Source of the DNA: Semisulcospira habei
Taxonomy: Eukaryota; Mollusca; Gastropoda; Semisulcospiridae
Reading direction: 5' to 3'
DNA length: 64,000 nt
NCBI GenBank assembly: GCA_036245525.1
Contig: BTPG01000004.1
Span: forward strand, 16,986,631-17,050,630
Part shown: in pieces, positions 11,330 to 23,785 of the stretch
Position numbering within the stretch: position 1 is the first letter of the stretch
Layout of the letters: each line of letters opens with the position of its first letter
Notes under the pieces: generated by a model
What the model saw: the letters and a program-made list of their open reading frames with translations, nothing else
What the model was told of the DNA's origin: nothing
Databases searched by the model: none
Made by a program: the position numbers and the translations under genes

Positions 11330-12006
11330 CAGCGCTATTTTGTGAATTTTTAGTTCTAGGGTAGATTCTTCTTGGACATTTTGAGACTTCTTTCGCTTCC
11401 ATGCTGTTGTCGTGTAACCGAGTTAACAGCAAACCTGTAAGTGACAGTTTGGCGCGAAAATCATATATTGATGCGATTGCCTCCTTTGATTTGTCCTACC
11501 CCCCTCCCTCCCCCCCTCCCCCATTTCCTGACCAAATCTCGATACTTTAGCTCAACAAAAAAATGATCGTAACCGACTCAATCACATATACCCACCAAAA
11601 TATAACCAGTTCTGAGTTACGAGGTTGCACACAAACACTATCGATATGAAGAGTGTTGTATTAATTATGTTGTAAAAAAAAAAAACAAAAAAAAAACAAT
11701 CACTTCCGGAAATCAAAAGTAGGTAAAAATTGAGGTCCGGCGTTTCGACGGAAAACAGCGAATTTAAAGCCCGGAGAAACATGTGAAATCGCGTGTTTGT
11801 GCGGGCTTTTAATCCACTGTTTTCGTCGAAACTCGCGCAAATTTTCATCTCCTTTCGATTTGAGAACCAAGTCTGTTACTTCACTGCTGGGGGGTGGGGA
11901 GGGGGGTGGGTGGGAGGGGGAGGGGGGGGGCTCATGAGAATGTATGCCTTCTGATGGCAATGGACTGGATCCATTTGCATGCTCAGATGGAGAGAAGCCA
12001 CTCGGT
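11330..12006. other. Non-coding; core A half-arm
   Basis: C-rich 11500-11525, A-rich 11676-11697, G-rich 11888-11930. A right arm of core A (GCTCATGAGAATGTATGCCT) is at about 11930-11950. No gene is recognised. Confidence 0.55.
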
Positions 12007-12220
12007 TTAACTCATTCTGCCCGCGACACACCACAGCAAGATTTGGCTCGACCATGATAGTTCAAGGGTGGTAGCAGAATAGCTTGGCGCCTGTAGGCGC
12101 CAAGCTATTCTGCCACCAACCTTGAACTATCATGGTCGATCTGTCTCCTGAATTGTGATGCAGTCCTCAGAGGATAACTCCAAAATGTGGGTATTTCCTA
12201 CCTCGGGCACAATGAGTTAA
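12007..12220. mobile_element. Core B MITE with TTAA ends
   Basis: TTAACTCATTCTGCCCGCG to CGGGCACAATGAGTTAA. The centre is GACCATGATAGTTCAAGGGT with its complement ACCTTGAACTATCATGGTC, and GCTTGGCGCC/GGCGCCAAGC inside. Confidence 0.92.
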
Positions 12221-12299
12221 GACTGAGACCGACTAGTCCGGTCGGCGAACTGAATTTGCTACTGAGTGCAGTCAATCAGACAACGCTGACAATCGTGCG

Positions 12300-12327
12300 T
12301 CAATGCGCCGTACAAATAAATAAATAA

Positions 12328-12376
<49 letters not shown>

Positions 12377-12488
12377 TGTGTGCTGGTCCGTGATTTTGGA
12401 CCTTACGGCCCATTTGTCGCTACAAGGGTTTTTGCAGCTCAGTCACATGGTACCGTTTGCGCTAAAGAGATTGGTCGTTTGACGTAGG
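12300..12488. repeat. (AAT)n, family G arm and dispersed repeat
   Basis: TGCGCCGTACAAATAAATAA then (AAT)n to 12374, then a single family G arm, GGTCCGTGATTTTGGACCTT, then the 5667-type repeat from about 12420. Confidence 0.6.
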
Positions 12489-12561
12489 GATGAAAACAAT
12501 ATTAGTTGCATTACGAGTTAGGCTTTGCCAGTGGTTCTTGTCGCCTCGAGGGAACGGTCGG

Positions 12562-12596
<35 letters not shown>

Positions 12597-12698
12597 GGGG
12601 GGGAGGGGGAGGGGTCAATGTCGGAGGTAAGAGTCCAGGGCTTTAGCCTAAGACTCACAAACCGATAGGTGAGGCTAGCGCTGGTACAACTGTACACA

Positions 12699-12891
12699 TA
12701 CCAAGGGGAATTACTGGCGCTGGACGGACAAACGGTTAGATCCTCTGCCCCCGCCTATCAGGCACCCAATCGCCAGGGATGTAGATGATGTCCTTGTTCT
12801 ATACCTGCGTATTTTTCTGCGGGCTGGCGGGGGCAAGGGATCTAACTGTTTGTCTGGCCAGCGCTGAGTAATTCCCCTTGAGTATGGTTTG
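12699..12891. repeat. Palindrome inside the larger inverted repeat
   Basis: CCAAGGGGAATTACTGGCGC, CAAACGGTTAGATCC and GCCCCCGCC at the left are mirrored by GGCGGGGGC, GGATCTAACTGTTTG and GCGCTGAGTAATTCCCCTTG at the right. Confidence 0.8.
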
Positions 12892-12896
12892 CCTAA

Positions 12897-13386
12897 AGGC
12901 CCCGCCACACATGCCCGATTTTGAGGCCGATTCCCGATCAGTTTCGAATCGGTAGGTGATCGGGCCGGACTATAAAAACGTGTGCACTGCCACACATTTC
13001 CCGACTTGTTTAGCCAACCGGTTTGAACCGAAGATCAAAGTCGTACCTGTTTCTGCAAAATGGCTGCTAGTTTTGACAGTGATGATGATGTGCTTGCATT
13101 ATCAGCAGTTTTGCATCATATTCGGGAAGAGGCGGGCGAGACATCGGCAACGCGGGTGGTACTGATCTTCCGCCATTTTCAAACTGAAACGACGTGCTTT
13201 GCGAGACGCGCTCTGATTGGTTGAAGCTTACGATCGGTGCCGATTCTGATCCGAAAAATAGAGCAGGTTCTAGACACCCGATTCCCAGCTGATTGGGACC
13301 GGATCGGATAATTGACGTCGTCCGATCGCAATCGGATCGGAATCGGCTTCAAAATCGGGGCACAACTGGCACGTGTGGCGGGGCCT
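12897..13386 (+). mobile_element. PIF/Harbinger-like MITE, TSD TAA
   Basis: Terminal inverted repeats AGGCCCCGCCACACATG / GTGTGGCGGGGCCT, flanked by TAA at 12894-12896 and 13387-13389. PIF/Harbinger elements make 3-bp TWA duplications. Sub-terminal repeats pair CCGATTTTGAGGCCGATTCC with its complement near 13340. It retains a coding start (13060). A shorter copy lies at 51095-51408. Confidence 0.85.
13060..13221 (+). pseudogene. Start of a Harbinger-derived protein
   Basis: An ATG opens the reading MAASFDSDDDVLALSAVLHH then IREEAGE, before diverging. Nearly the same start (MAANFDSDDDVHALSAVLHH) is conserved in the 51095-51408 copy. The acidic start resembles MAESSSDDDIILIQ of the transposase fragment at 20912. 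It is therefore probably the first exon of an autonomous parent's transposase or companion protein. No catalytic domain remains. Confidence 0.6.
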
Positions 13387-13490
13387 TAAGACTCTTACCT
13401 CCGACATAGACACCCTTGACCGGACCCGAGAGGGGACAAGAACCACTGGCACAGCCTAACTCGTAATACAACGATATTGTCTTCAACCTT

Positions 13491-14223
13491 AAAACAGTAA
13501 CAGCGTGAAGTATACACTTGAAAGGACCCCAAACTTTAAGTGTGACGTAGAGATTCAGGGGACGTAGTTTTCCATACTTCCGACTGTCAGTAAACAACCT
13601 CTCGCGAACTGCATTCGAGTGAAATTTCTCCCTCAGGTATTTTTTTTTTTAATTTAAGACATTTTCAGTCATTCTTTTGTATAAAATTGTAATATAGGCC
13701 GAACACAACGCGTGCATATAGTTATTTTGTTGATTAACCCCCTCAGTTTTTATTTATCCAGCTTTTTAATTCTTCGTTGTTTCGGATACGGTATGTGATT
13801 GGGCGATCGCTTCGGTTGAAATTTCCTGTCGTTGATATTATCTAACTTATACAATTATTCAGTTATGTTTTGTATAAAACTGGTACCAGCGGTATCACAG
13901 AACACCTACTTATAGTTCTTTTTGTTGTGTAGCCCCTAAATTATTTATTTATTGACATATTTTTGTTTAGAGGTTTGACTGAATGAAGATTAAGTGTGTG
14001 TACCGAGAAAGGTGATTGGCCAAAGATTTATTTGGGGCAGAAAGTTTTGCTCAGAGAGTAGTGTTGTCATTGTAATATTTAATAAGGGAGTCTACTTGTC
14101 AAATGTTACCTTGGTAATATGCGACAAAGGACTCCCGTTGCCTTGAAAACGGACGACCAAGGGAAAAAATCAAATAGAGACAGGCCAACGAGAAAAAAAT
14201 GTAAAGAGACTGAAATAATACAA

Positions 14224-14265
<42 letters not shown>

Positions 14266-14945
14266 TTAATATTAATCACATATAAAGGGACTCGTCTTTT
14301 TCGCCGAACAATAATGTCTGAAGCAGTTAAAGGGTTACATTTTGGTGTCATCTGGTACATGGCCAAAGTGCATGTCATAATCCACCGACTTCTTTTCTGT
14401 AGATCTCACACTCAAAACACCCAATAATTATACCCTATGTATAGAAATATAAATTGTTCAATTACAAATTGCGCAAATGTTTGTATCTGTTTCGTGTCAG
14501 ATGTCAACTGTGGGAGGAGGCCCAACTATGGCAGTTTGACGACAGTGCCCATTTCAGCGTGATCAAATTATTGATGTTTAATACTGTCCTTCCTGTTGTA
14601 TTTAAAGGTTCAGATGTATCTCACAGCAAGTGAATGAATGCCGAATGCATGCATGCATGAATGAATGAATGAATGAATGAATGAATGAATGAATGAATGA
14701 ATGAATGCATGTAAGCAGGCAAATAAATAAATAAATAAATAAATATATAAATGAGAAACAACCAAGAAAAGTAAATAAATAGATATCAGACGCCGAGCAA
14801 AGTAAATTAATAATATATAAATGAATGAATGAACGAACGAACGAACGAACGAACGAACGAATGAGTGCCAGGTACAAAGGGACCAGAAGCAGAATGTCCC
14901 ACTCGGCTCTGAAATGACGGAGATGGGGCAGGGAATCAAAAGTAA
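13491..14945. other. Non-coding with tetranucleotide and TA tracts
   Basis: (TA)n at 14226-14263; (GAAT)n at 14659-14706; (AAAT)n at 14722-14745; (AATG)n/(AACG)n at 14819-14862. The latter look like tails of unidentified retroelement ends. No gene is recognised. Confidence 0.6.
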
Positions 14946-15061
14946 CCCCAGTACGCAAAAGCTCATCCGGCCGCCGGAAGTCTGCCGCAAGCGACCCGCG
15001 CACAGTTGTGCGCGGGTCGCTTGCGGCAGACTTCGGCCCGATGAACTTTTTGCTCACTGGA
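14946..15061. mobile_element. Family D palindrome, long near-perfect arms
   Basis: CCCCAGTACGCAAAAGCTCA at the left and GAACTTTTTGCTCACTGG at the right. The inner arms AAGTCTGCCGCAAGCGACCC and GGGTCGCTTGCGGCAGACTT pair perfectly around GCGCACAGTTGTGCGC. Confidence 0.9.
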
Positions 15062-15271
15062 TATTTTAAATGCATCATGCTGCGATGGGCGGACGCACAT
15101 GAGTTAATGATACGACGCCACACATTACAAGACGCCGTACACAATAGCGGCATAATAACTCTGACATGTGTCGCACGCTTCATGTTTGGGTTCAGCAAGT
15201 ACTAGACTCGTACCAACGATGAACAGTGCGAGAAAATTGATTTGTAGGCTTTACGTCGTGCAAGCTAAGGC

Positions 15272-15274
<3 letters not shown>

Positions 15275-15318
<44 letters not shown>
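15275..15318. repeat. (GA)n microsatellite
   Basis: A GA tract on the 3' side (in SINE orientation) of the SINE at 15319. Confidence 0.97.
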
Positions 15319-15320
<2 letters not shown>

Positions 15321-15483
15321 CGTTAAACGTTTAGGGCTTAACGTTTTCGTCCACTACGACGGTGACTTCAAAGACGGGGCACCAAAAAGAGGTCTCAACA
15401 AATTTTGACCCCCAGCTGGGTTCGAACCCACGACCTTTCGGACGAGAGTCGAACGCTCTACCAACTGAGCTACCCGGCAGCTC

Positions 15484-15484
<1 letters not shown>
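15319..15484 (-). mobile_element. tRNA-derived SINE between (GA)n tracts
   Basis: The minus strand starts GCCGGGTAGCTCAGTTGGTA, a Pol III box A, and continues through GGTCGTGGGTTCGAACCCAG, a box B. It then has a tRNA-unrelated body ending in AAAACGTTAAGCCC. The acceptor stem does not close and the anticodon stem is mispaired, so it is not a working tRNA gene. A degraded relative lies at 20545-20682. Confidence 0.88.

Positions 15485-15538
<54 letters not shown>
15485..15538. repeat. (GA)n microsatellite
   Basis: A GA tract abutting the 5' (tRNA) end of the SINE, followed by (TAAAT)n. Confidence 0.97.
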
Positions 15539-15540
<2 letters not shown>

Positions 15541-15554
15541 TAAATTAAATTAAA

Positions 15555-15746
15555 TTAACCCCTTTGTTGCCAGTGATCACGAATTTCGCGTTTGAAAATA
15601 CTTCACCCTGACCGACATTCGCGTAAAAAACACAGGTGTAATTGGGACAACTTTAGGCATTAAGAACACAGGACTACCAAGAATCATGAGGATTTATGTC
15701 TAGTGCAGATAAGTAGCTTTCGCCCTGCCCCGGCATTTAATGGGTT
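15555..15746. mobile_element. A2-frame MITE, core A eroded
   Basis: TTAACCCCTTTGTTGCCAGT at the left and CCCCGGCATTTAATGGGTT at the right, with the terminal TTAA lost. Only AATCATGAGGATTTATGTC survives of core A. Its sub-terminal sequence matches 45895-46105. Confidence 0.7.
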
Positions 15747-15752
15747 CGAATT

Positions 15753-16047
15753 AGATTAGATTAGATTAGATTAGATTAGATTAGATTAGATTAAATTAAA
15801 TTAACAACAACCTTTTTATGCAAGGAGAGAGATTTAGTCCGAATAACCTCCGTTACAATCTGTCCTTGATAATAAATTTAAAATAATAATATAACAATAA
15901 AACAATAAGAAATAATATCTAACCAAATGGGGAAAAAATAAAATAAAATAACAAACAAACAAACAAACACGGGCAAAGGTTAAGAATTTGTAACGGTAGT
16001 TTAAAATTAAAATTGGAAGGTTTTCAAATATTTGACAATTTTTTTCA
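15753..16047 (-). mobile_element. LINE 3' end with (GATTA)n tail
   Basis: (GATTA)n at 15753-15795, then CAACCTTTTTATGCAAGGAG and TTACAATCTGTCCTTGATAA. This resembles the 17834 LINE terminus. The rest is A-rich. Confidence 0.55.
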
Positions 16048-17833
<1,786 letters not shown>

Positions 17834-19681
17834 CTTTATTTTCCAAGGATTGAGATATTAGGCGCGCAGGCCTTTCTTACAATCTGTCCTTGCTAAGCTA
17901 CTTAAAAAGAAAAAAAAACACCAACCAAAACAACAAAAACTAACTAATAATAAAGGACACACACACGCATACACACACGCACACATACATACATATACAT
18001 GTACTCGTGCACATGCGCACTTTTGTACATCCACATACACACGTACGTGCGCACATAATTATCTAACATATAAGTAGGTAGGTATGATATTTTGTGTACT
18101 ATCAGAAACAAGTTAGAAAACAGAACAAACAGTTTGGAGGCTAGATGGAAAACAAAATAGCAAAAATTTAAAAAACATGAAGCGTATTATGTCGAGAAAA
18201 AAAGAAGAAGAAAGGATCAGCATAACGTTGTCTTAGAAAGGTAATCATGTACTCTACTTTTAAACAGAGAGAGGGACGTGGTTTGTTGAATATTGGGAGG
18301 AAGTGAATTCCATAAAAGAGCACCTGAATAAGACAGGCTAGATTTGAACAGGTCTATACGGGGCCTTTTATAGAGAGACTGTTCCTGGAGGTGCTGTATT
18401 TTTTTTTTCAGTTGGCGAAAAGAGCCTAGATAAGTAAGGTGGAGCTTTCTCATTAAGAATTGTGTGCATCAGTACACATTTGTTTAGTGCGAGGTGCTTA
18501 ACCAGAGGGAGAAGTCCGATGGCCTGCAGCTTGGCATCAGCGGATAAAGACGGATCAGGGAGGATAAGCTCAGCAGCGCGCTTGTATAATGAGTTTATCT
18601 TCTTGAAGTGATTTTCACTGCAGCCATCCCATATTGTTGAGGCATAATCAATGTGTGGTTTAATGTAGGCATTAAAAAATATTTTGCGCGTCTTAAGGTC
18701 AATGATCGTTTTAAGTTTGGAAAGTAAAAACAACTTTTTGGACAACTGTTATAGGTGGTTATGCCAGCTTAGATCATCATCTATTATTACTCCAAGCAGG
18801 CGGTGTTGACTGACCTGCTCAATTGGGATGGAGTCCAAAGAAAGGTTGAGTGATGGAGGTTTGAGCTGATGTTTCTGGCGGGTTGTGATAAGCATGCTTT
18901 TTGTTTTTGTGGGATTTACAAGCATGCGATTTTCATTACACCACCGAGAGACTTCATGAAGACTCTCTTGAAGATTATTTGCAATTTCAGGCACAGTTTT
19001 ACCAGCGGAATGTAATGTTAAGTCGTCGGCAAACATGTCACACTCAGCCGCAGTACACGTTACATGTAACGGTAGATCGTTAACGAAGATATAGAACAGT
19101 AGTGGGCCTAAAATAGACCCCTGGGGCACTCCATACTCCACAAATTGTTCAGAAGAACATTTTCCATTGACGTAGACTGTTTGTGTTCTTTTTGTAAGAT
19201 AGGAGTTCAGAAACGAAAGAGCCGAGGGGCTCTTTTTGTTTAAGTAGGTGGCAAGCTTTTTCAATAAGATGGTATGATCGATAAGATCAAACGCTTTTCT
19301 TAGATCCAAGAAGACAGCACCAGCCATTTTATTATCATTTATGCTGTTGACCCACGAATTCACTATTCGTGCGAGTGCAGTGTGGCATGAATGCTTGGGA
19401 CGAAAACCTGACTGGTAATGATATAATAGGGACCTTTTTTCAAGAAATTCCAGAAGATGTTTGTGAACATGCTTTTCCAGAGGCTTTGAGAGAACTGATA
19501 GAAGGGAAATTGGGCGAAAGTTATTAATTTCAGAAGAATCGTTTGCTTCAGGAACAGGCACTATTTTTGATTTTTTGAAAGCTATTGGGAAGACATTTTT
19601 TTGTATACATAGGTTATAAATATATGTTAGAGGTTCCACTATGTATGGTTGCGACAGGTCAAGGATATATCCATTGATACC

Positions 19682-19683
<2 letters not shown>
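17834..19683 (-). pseudogene. CR1/L2-like LINE with RT domain, decayed
   Basis: From 19683 down, the minus strand gives EINNFRPISLLSVLSKPLEK (RT 0-2), GAVFLDLRKAFDLIDH (motif A), VPQGSILGPLLFYIFVNDLP (motif B), DMFADDLTLH (motif C, catalytic DD kept) and HRLLGVIIDDDLSWHNHL. It continues after an in-frame TAA at about 18749 into IDYASTIWDGCSENH, and after a frameshift at a T/A homopolymer near 18405 into SLSYSGALLWNSLPPNIQ. The 5' truncation is in the RT, at 19683. Upstream endonuclease is missing. The 3' end is (GTTC)n adjoining (TC)n on the coding strand. Confidence 0.93.
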
Positions 19684-19752
<69 letters not shown>

Positions 19753-19757
19753 GAGAC

Positions 19758-19798
<41 letters not shown>
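19684..19798. repeat. (GA)n microsatellite with CAGA interruptions
   Basis: GA at the 5' truncation boundary of the LINE copy at 17834-19683. Confidence 0.97.
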
Positions 19799-19801
<3 letters not shown>

Positions 19802-20240
19802 GTGTAAAAGAAGAAGACGAGCATACCTCCCAATACTAAATGTCTCATCTCACCTATCGTATCATCTTATCTGACTATTTTTTATTTTATTTTTTTAAAT
19901 ACTGCTATTGTGTATACTTTAAAATCATTTTGACTTTATTTTATCTTAGACCATTTTATTTATTTCAGTTTAATATTTTTGTGTTTCATGCAACACACAC
20001 GCAAGAGTGACTTCATTCCAACATGGCCACACAAATTACGCTCAAGACAAAATCGGATCTCTAATAATCAATACGAAACATGGCGTATTATTATACGCCA
20101 CTCATTCTTCGATTGAAGGCACACGCGTACTGCCGTTGGACTAACGAGTTGGCTGTCGCTGTCCGAGCAAACGTGTAATAGTTCTTTCGGTTCTAAAGAA
20201 AGGTGCCTATTTTAATAGACCAAAATTATGTCACGAAAAT
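19799..20240. other. Non-coding
   Basis: AT-rich, with a short ATTATTATACGCCACTCATT segment. No element is recognised. Confidence 0.5.
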
Positions 20241-20345
20241 TGTATCGACCGTGCGAGCTCAAGGATAGTGCCTGATTAGCTTGGCGCCTGGAAAGGCGCC
20301 TAGCTAATCAGGCGCTATCCTTGAGCTCTCACGGTCGGTCCATCT
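20241..20345. mobile_element. Core B/C-related palindrome, divergent subfamily
   Basis: CGACCGTGCGAGCTCAAGGA, AGTGCCTGATTAGCTTGGCG and the matching GCTAATCAGGCGCTATCC, GAGCTCTCACGGTCGG. GAGCTCAAGG replaces TAGTTCAAGG in both arms. TTAA ends are not obvious. Confidence 0.8.
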
Positions 20346-20544
20346 CCAATTTGCGATGGAAGTAAAAGACTTATCTACGGCTGGAATTACTAATAGTGAC
20401 GATCTGTTTTGGATCAGGCATCCAGTCCCCGGGCAATTTCCGCATCGATCCGCGTTCTACTGACCTAGTCGCCAGCAATTATAGGAAAGAGTGTGTATGG
20501 TAAACCGTCACAGTCAAAATTAAAACTTGCGATCGGAAAAAAAG

Positions 20545-20682
20545 ATTGAAACTCATTGCCACCACGAAGGTGATATCAAAGACGGTGTACCAAACAGACT
20601 CTGTACAAATTTGACCCCACCGGGATTCAAACCCACGATCTTAAAAATCGAGAATCCGACCTTCTACCATCGTGGGTCAAAC
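20545..20682 (-). mobile_element. tRNA-derived SINE, degraded
   Basis: CCACCACGAAGGTGATATCA, AAGACGGTGTACCAA and CCCCACCGGGATTCAAACCC parallel the 15319-15484 SINE in the same order. The box A region is eroded (ACCTTCTACCATCG). Confidence 0.7.
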
Positions 20683-20714
20683 TGCACGTTATTTTCAATA
20701 GCCAGTACCCGCCT

Positions 20715-21291
20715 GTCAGACGGTACAGTTTCTGAAAACAGTTTCTGAAAACAGTTTCTGAAAACAGCTTTTTTAAAACAAGAGTTTCGAAAACTGTTTT
20801 GCTTCGAGCATGTCACGCGGAGAAACAGATTTGTTGTGTTGCGTGTATACAGTTTCTATTTGGCGATCTTTTGGTGAAGGGAGTTGTGAAAGGTCCTTGT
20901 TGTGTATCAAAATGGCAGAATCAAGTTCTGACGACGACATCATTTTGATTCAAGCAACACAAATAGTCCTCGAAAAGCGAAAGAGAAGAGAAAGGAGATG
21001 GTGGGTGCAACCTTGGGTCGACAGAAGACTCGTGCATGTTGCGTACCACGCACTGCTACAGGAGATGAGAGACGCAGACATCGATTGGTCGTCACGTGAT
21101 CTTTTGTTTCACGTTGATTGGTTCAAGCAGCATTGTTTTCCGAAACAGTTGCTTTACGATCGGTTCCAAATTCTGGAAGCAGTGGAAACTTCAACTGTTT
21201 TCAAAAAACAGTTTTATGCGCCATGTCACACGGCTTGTTTTCAAAACAGCTGTGTTTTTGTTTTTAAAACTGTTTTCAGCCCCCGTCTGAC
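20715..21291 (+). mobile_element. PIF/Harbinger-like internal-deletion derivative
   Basis: GTCAGACGG at the left and CCGTCTGAC at the right, with sub-terminal CTGAAAACAG/CTGTTTTCAG inverted repeats. Three tandem CAGTTTCTGAAAA units follow the left end (20726-20768). It contains the 5' part of a transposase gene, with the catalytic part deleted. No convincing 3-bp duplication. Confidence 0.7.
20912..21180 (+). pseudogene. Harbinger transposase, N-terminal fragment
   Basis: An ATG opens MAESSSDDDIILIQATQ, then KRKRRERRWWVQPWVDRR, then AYHALLQEMRDADI. The RRWWV.PW...R block followed by a Y..L..E.R segment is typical of the N-terminus of animal PIF/Harbinger (DDE_4-type) transposases. The DDE catalytic region is missing. 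The frame runs on into terminal-repeat sequence and stops at 21293. Inactive on its own. Confidence 0.7.
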
Positions 21292-21316
21292 ATAGCCTAT
21301 AGTCTCAGCGTCTTTG

Positions 21317-21445
21317 GTTTGAGCTATTTTTTGCCCCACGCAAAAAAAGAAAAAAAGAAAGTCTTTCTGCAGCGTGGAGAGACAGTTGGTTGGCAGTTAC
21401 TAGCTTGGAACAGTTTCCTGCAACCGGGGGCTAGTCCCCAAGTCT
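21317..21445. repeat. Dispersed repeat shared with 27309-27420
   Basis: TTGAGCTATTTTTTGCCCC, CTGCAGCGTGGAGAGACAGT, TGGTTGGCAGTTACTAG and ACCGGGGGCTAGTC recur in order at 27309-27420. The family is unknown. Confidence 0.65.
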
Positions 21446-21468
21446 GTGATTGAAAGTTATTAGAGAGA

Positions 21469-21561
21469 TTAACCCTTTGCGTGTCGGTAGCGGTTTTTGT
21501 CGCGATGATTCCTACGGGAATCATCGCGACAAAAACCGCTACCGAAGCGCAAAAGGGTTAA
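21469..21561. mobile_element. Family P palindrome with TTAA ends
   Basis: TTAACCCTTTGCGTGTCGGT at one end and AGCGCAAAAGGGTTAA at the other. The arms GTAGCGGTTTTTGTCGCGAT / ATCGCGACAAAAACCGCTAC are perfect around GATTCCTACGGGAATC. 93 bp. Confidence 0.93.
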
Positions 21562-21998
21562 CCAGAGATATTTCGCTGCAAGTTCATTTGAGCGCTGCGA
21601 GAACATTTCTGGGTAGGTCAGGTATTGTGTAGTCTCACCGAGTTTTTCCTATGGAACTGATTGAACATGGTTGTTAGGTTCATCGGCTTTTACTTGATTT
21701 GTTTGTTTAGTTCCTTAGTTTAGTTCCTTGGCTCGGTTTTCATTTGGCCGGATTTTATTAATTAGCTGGGTGTTCGGTTGGTTGGGTCGACCAACTTTGG
21801 TCGACAGAGCCTGTGTTTTGTTTTGTTTTTGCTAAAGTCTTCTTCATTATATATCACTACGATATGACAATGGGTGAGTCGATGTGATTTTGAATGCTAC
21901 ACGTTGTTGTCATTGATTTTTGTCATGCTTCAAAACTAGCTAAACTTCAGACAGGGATAAGAACCTATATAACTGTGATTTCCTGGTTTTAGGTTTTG
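21562..21998. other. Non-coding
   Basis: T-rich sequence with scattered GGTTGGTC words. No gene or element is recognised. Confidence 0.45.
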
Positions 21999-22212
21999 AC
22001 CCTTTGACATCCTGATAATCTCTCATGTGAGATAAAATTGGCCATGATAGTTCAAGGTTGGTGACAGAACAGCTTGGCGCCCGGGGGCGCCAAGCTGTCC
22101 TAGCACCACCCTTGAACTATCATGGTCAGTCTATCGCAGAGACTAAAATGTAGACTTCATAGGGCAACTCACTAGTCCGGAAAACACAACTCCAGGGTAA
22201 AATGGGATAAAT
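21999..22212. mobile_element. Core B MITE, ends mutated
   Basis: TTGACCCTTTGACATCCTGA to CCAGGGTAAAATGGGATAA. The core GCCATGATAGTTCAAGGTTG pairs with its complement, and the centre is GCTTGGCGCCCGGGGGCGCCAAGC. TTAA has decayed to TTGA on the left and ATAA on the right. Confidence 0.85.
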
Positions 22213-22556
22213 AAACAAAAACAATAAAGTTACCTTGAATGTCGAAACAACAGCAACAACAAAACTTTCAGTCATCAATGCATATTTTCCCGCCGACGAC
22301 TCACCATACAATTAAAATTCGTCAATAAGTAACAAGCACGAACGTGCAGATCGCTCTGTGCCGAGACAAGCCACGCCCTCGCCTGCGCTCGCCGACGCAC
22401 TGTTAATGAACACTAGTGGCGGGTTTGGCAACAAAGATGTAAATTACCTCGCGCTCTGCGCGTGCTGATCTCGCGCAGACCTCTGCAATTTATTCAGGCT
22501 ATTTATAGATCTTCACCTTAAAATGCGCACGTTCGTTTGACACAGGTTTTTCACCA
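22213..22556. other. Non-coding; GC-rich unique segment
   Basis: GCCACGCCCTCGCCTGCGCT, then CTCGCGCTCTGCGCGTGCTG and a TATTTATAG at about 22499. It could be a promoter remnant, but no gene follows. Confidence 0.35.
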
Positions 22557-23163
<607 letters not shown>

Positions 23164-23266
23164 TCAGAAAATTTAAAAAAAAAACTACAAAAACTGTCTG
23201 GTCGTCGGGCACAGCACAGGGACTATTATTTGTCTTCAGGAATTTCCCTTCACAAAAAGACACATT

Positions 23267-23488
23267 TTAACCCCGTCAGTGCCGGTGGTCAATAAATCAA
23301 TCTTAACAGCGTGATCTGACACTGGAAGCCCGACTCACAGACTTTTCTCGAGAGCATTGCAGATCCATATTTTGACGCTAGCAAGATGCGTAGATCCTCG
23401 TAAGCACCCGCGACTGCGGGGGCGCATGAGGATCTATGACTCTTGCAGTTCGTTAGTGTTAGCTGTGTTCCGGCAGCGAAGGGGTTAG
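23267..23488. mobile_element. A2-frame MITE with core A hairpin
   Basis: TTAACCCCGTCAGTGCCGGT to CGGCAGCGAAGGGGTTAG. The core A hairpin lies near 23381-23449, with an aberrant left arm CAAGATGCGTAGATCC. Confidence 0.83.
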
Positions 23489-23659
23489 CCTTATGTTCTC
23501 ATCACCTGAGACGCGCCGGCCAACATCTTACAATGATCAAAAGAACTGTTTCACTTCGCGAGACAAACATCAAAACACAAAGGTGTCAGACATCATCAAA
23601 ACTCGAATCCATTACACAAGGTGTGAGAAATTCTTCGGAAGGAACTTTTTGCAAGACGT

Positions 23660-23785
23660 TAAAAAAAAAAAAAAAAAAAAAAAAGGTATTGAGCGCTCTA
23701 ATACAAACAAACCCATCTGGAAGAGGCACAGAACCTAATTGCCTCCTCAGGATGCGGGGGCACATGAGGATCTATGCCTCTTGTG
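23660..23785. repeat. Poly-A run and damaged core A hairpin
   Basis: A run of about 24 A at 23660-23683. GAGGCACAGAACCT and GGCACATGAGGATCTATGCC form a core A with a partly deleted left arm. Confidence 0.6.

Larger units (their letters stand above)
12489..13490. mobile_element. Large inverted repeat with nested insertions
   Basis: The left arm (12489-12630: TTACGAGTTAGGCTTTGCCA, GTGGTTCTTGTC, TGTCGGAGGTAAGAGTC) is complementary to the right arm (13388-13490: GACTCTTACCTCCGACA, GACAAGAACCACTGGC, AGCCTAACTCGTAAT). Between them are a palindrome (12699-12891) and a Harbinger MITE (12897-13386). A G run of about 30 interrupts the left arm at about 12565-12594. Confidence 0.75.

Noticed and set aside
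15413..15484. tRNA gene on the minus strand
   Set aside because: Box A and box B are clear, but the acceptor stem does not close, the anticodon stem is mispaired and a SINE body follows. It is a tRNA-derived SINE.
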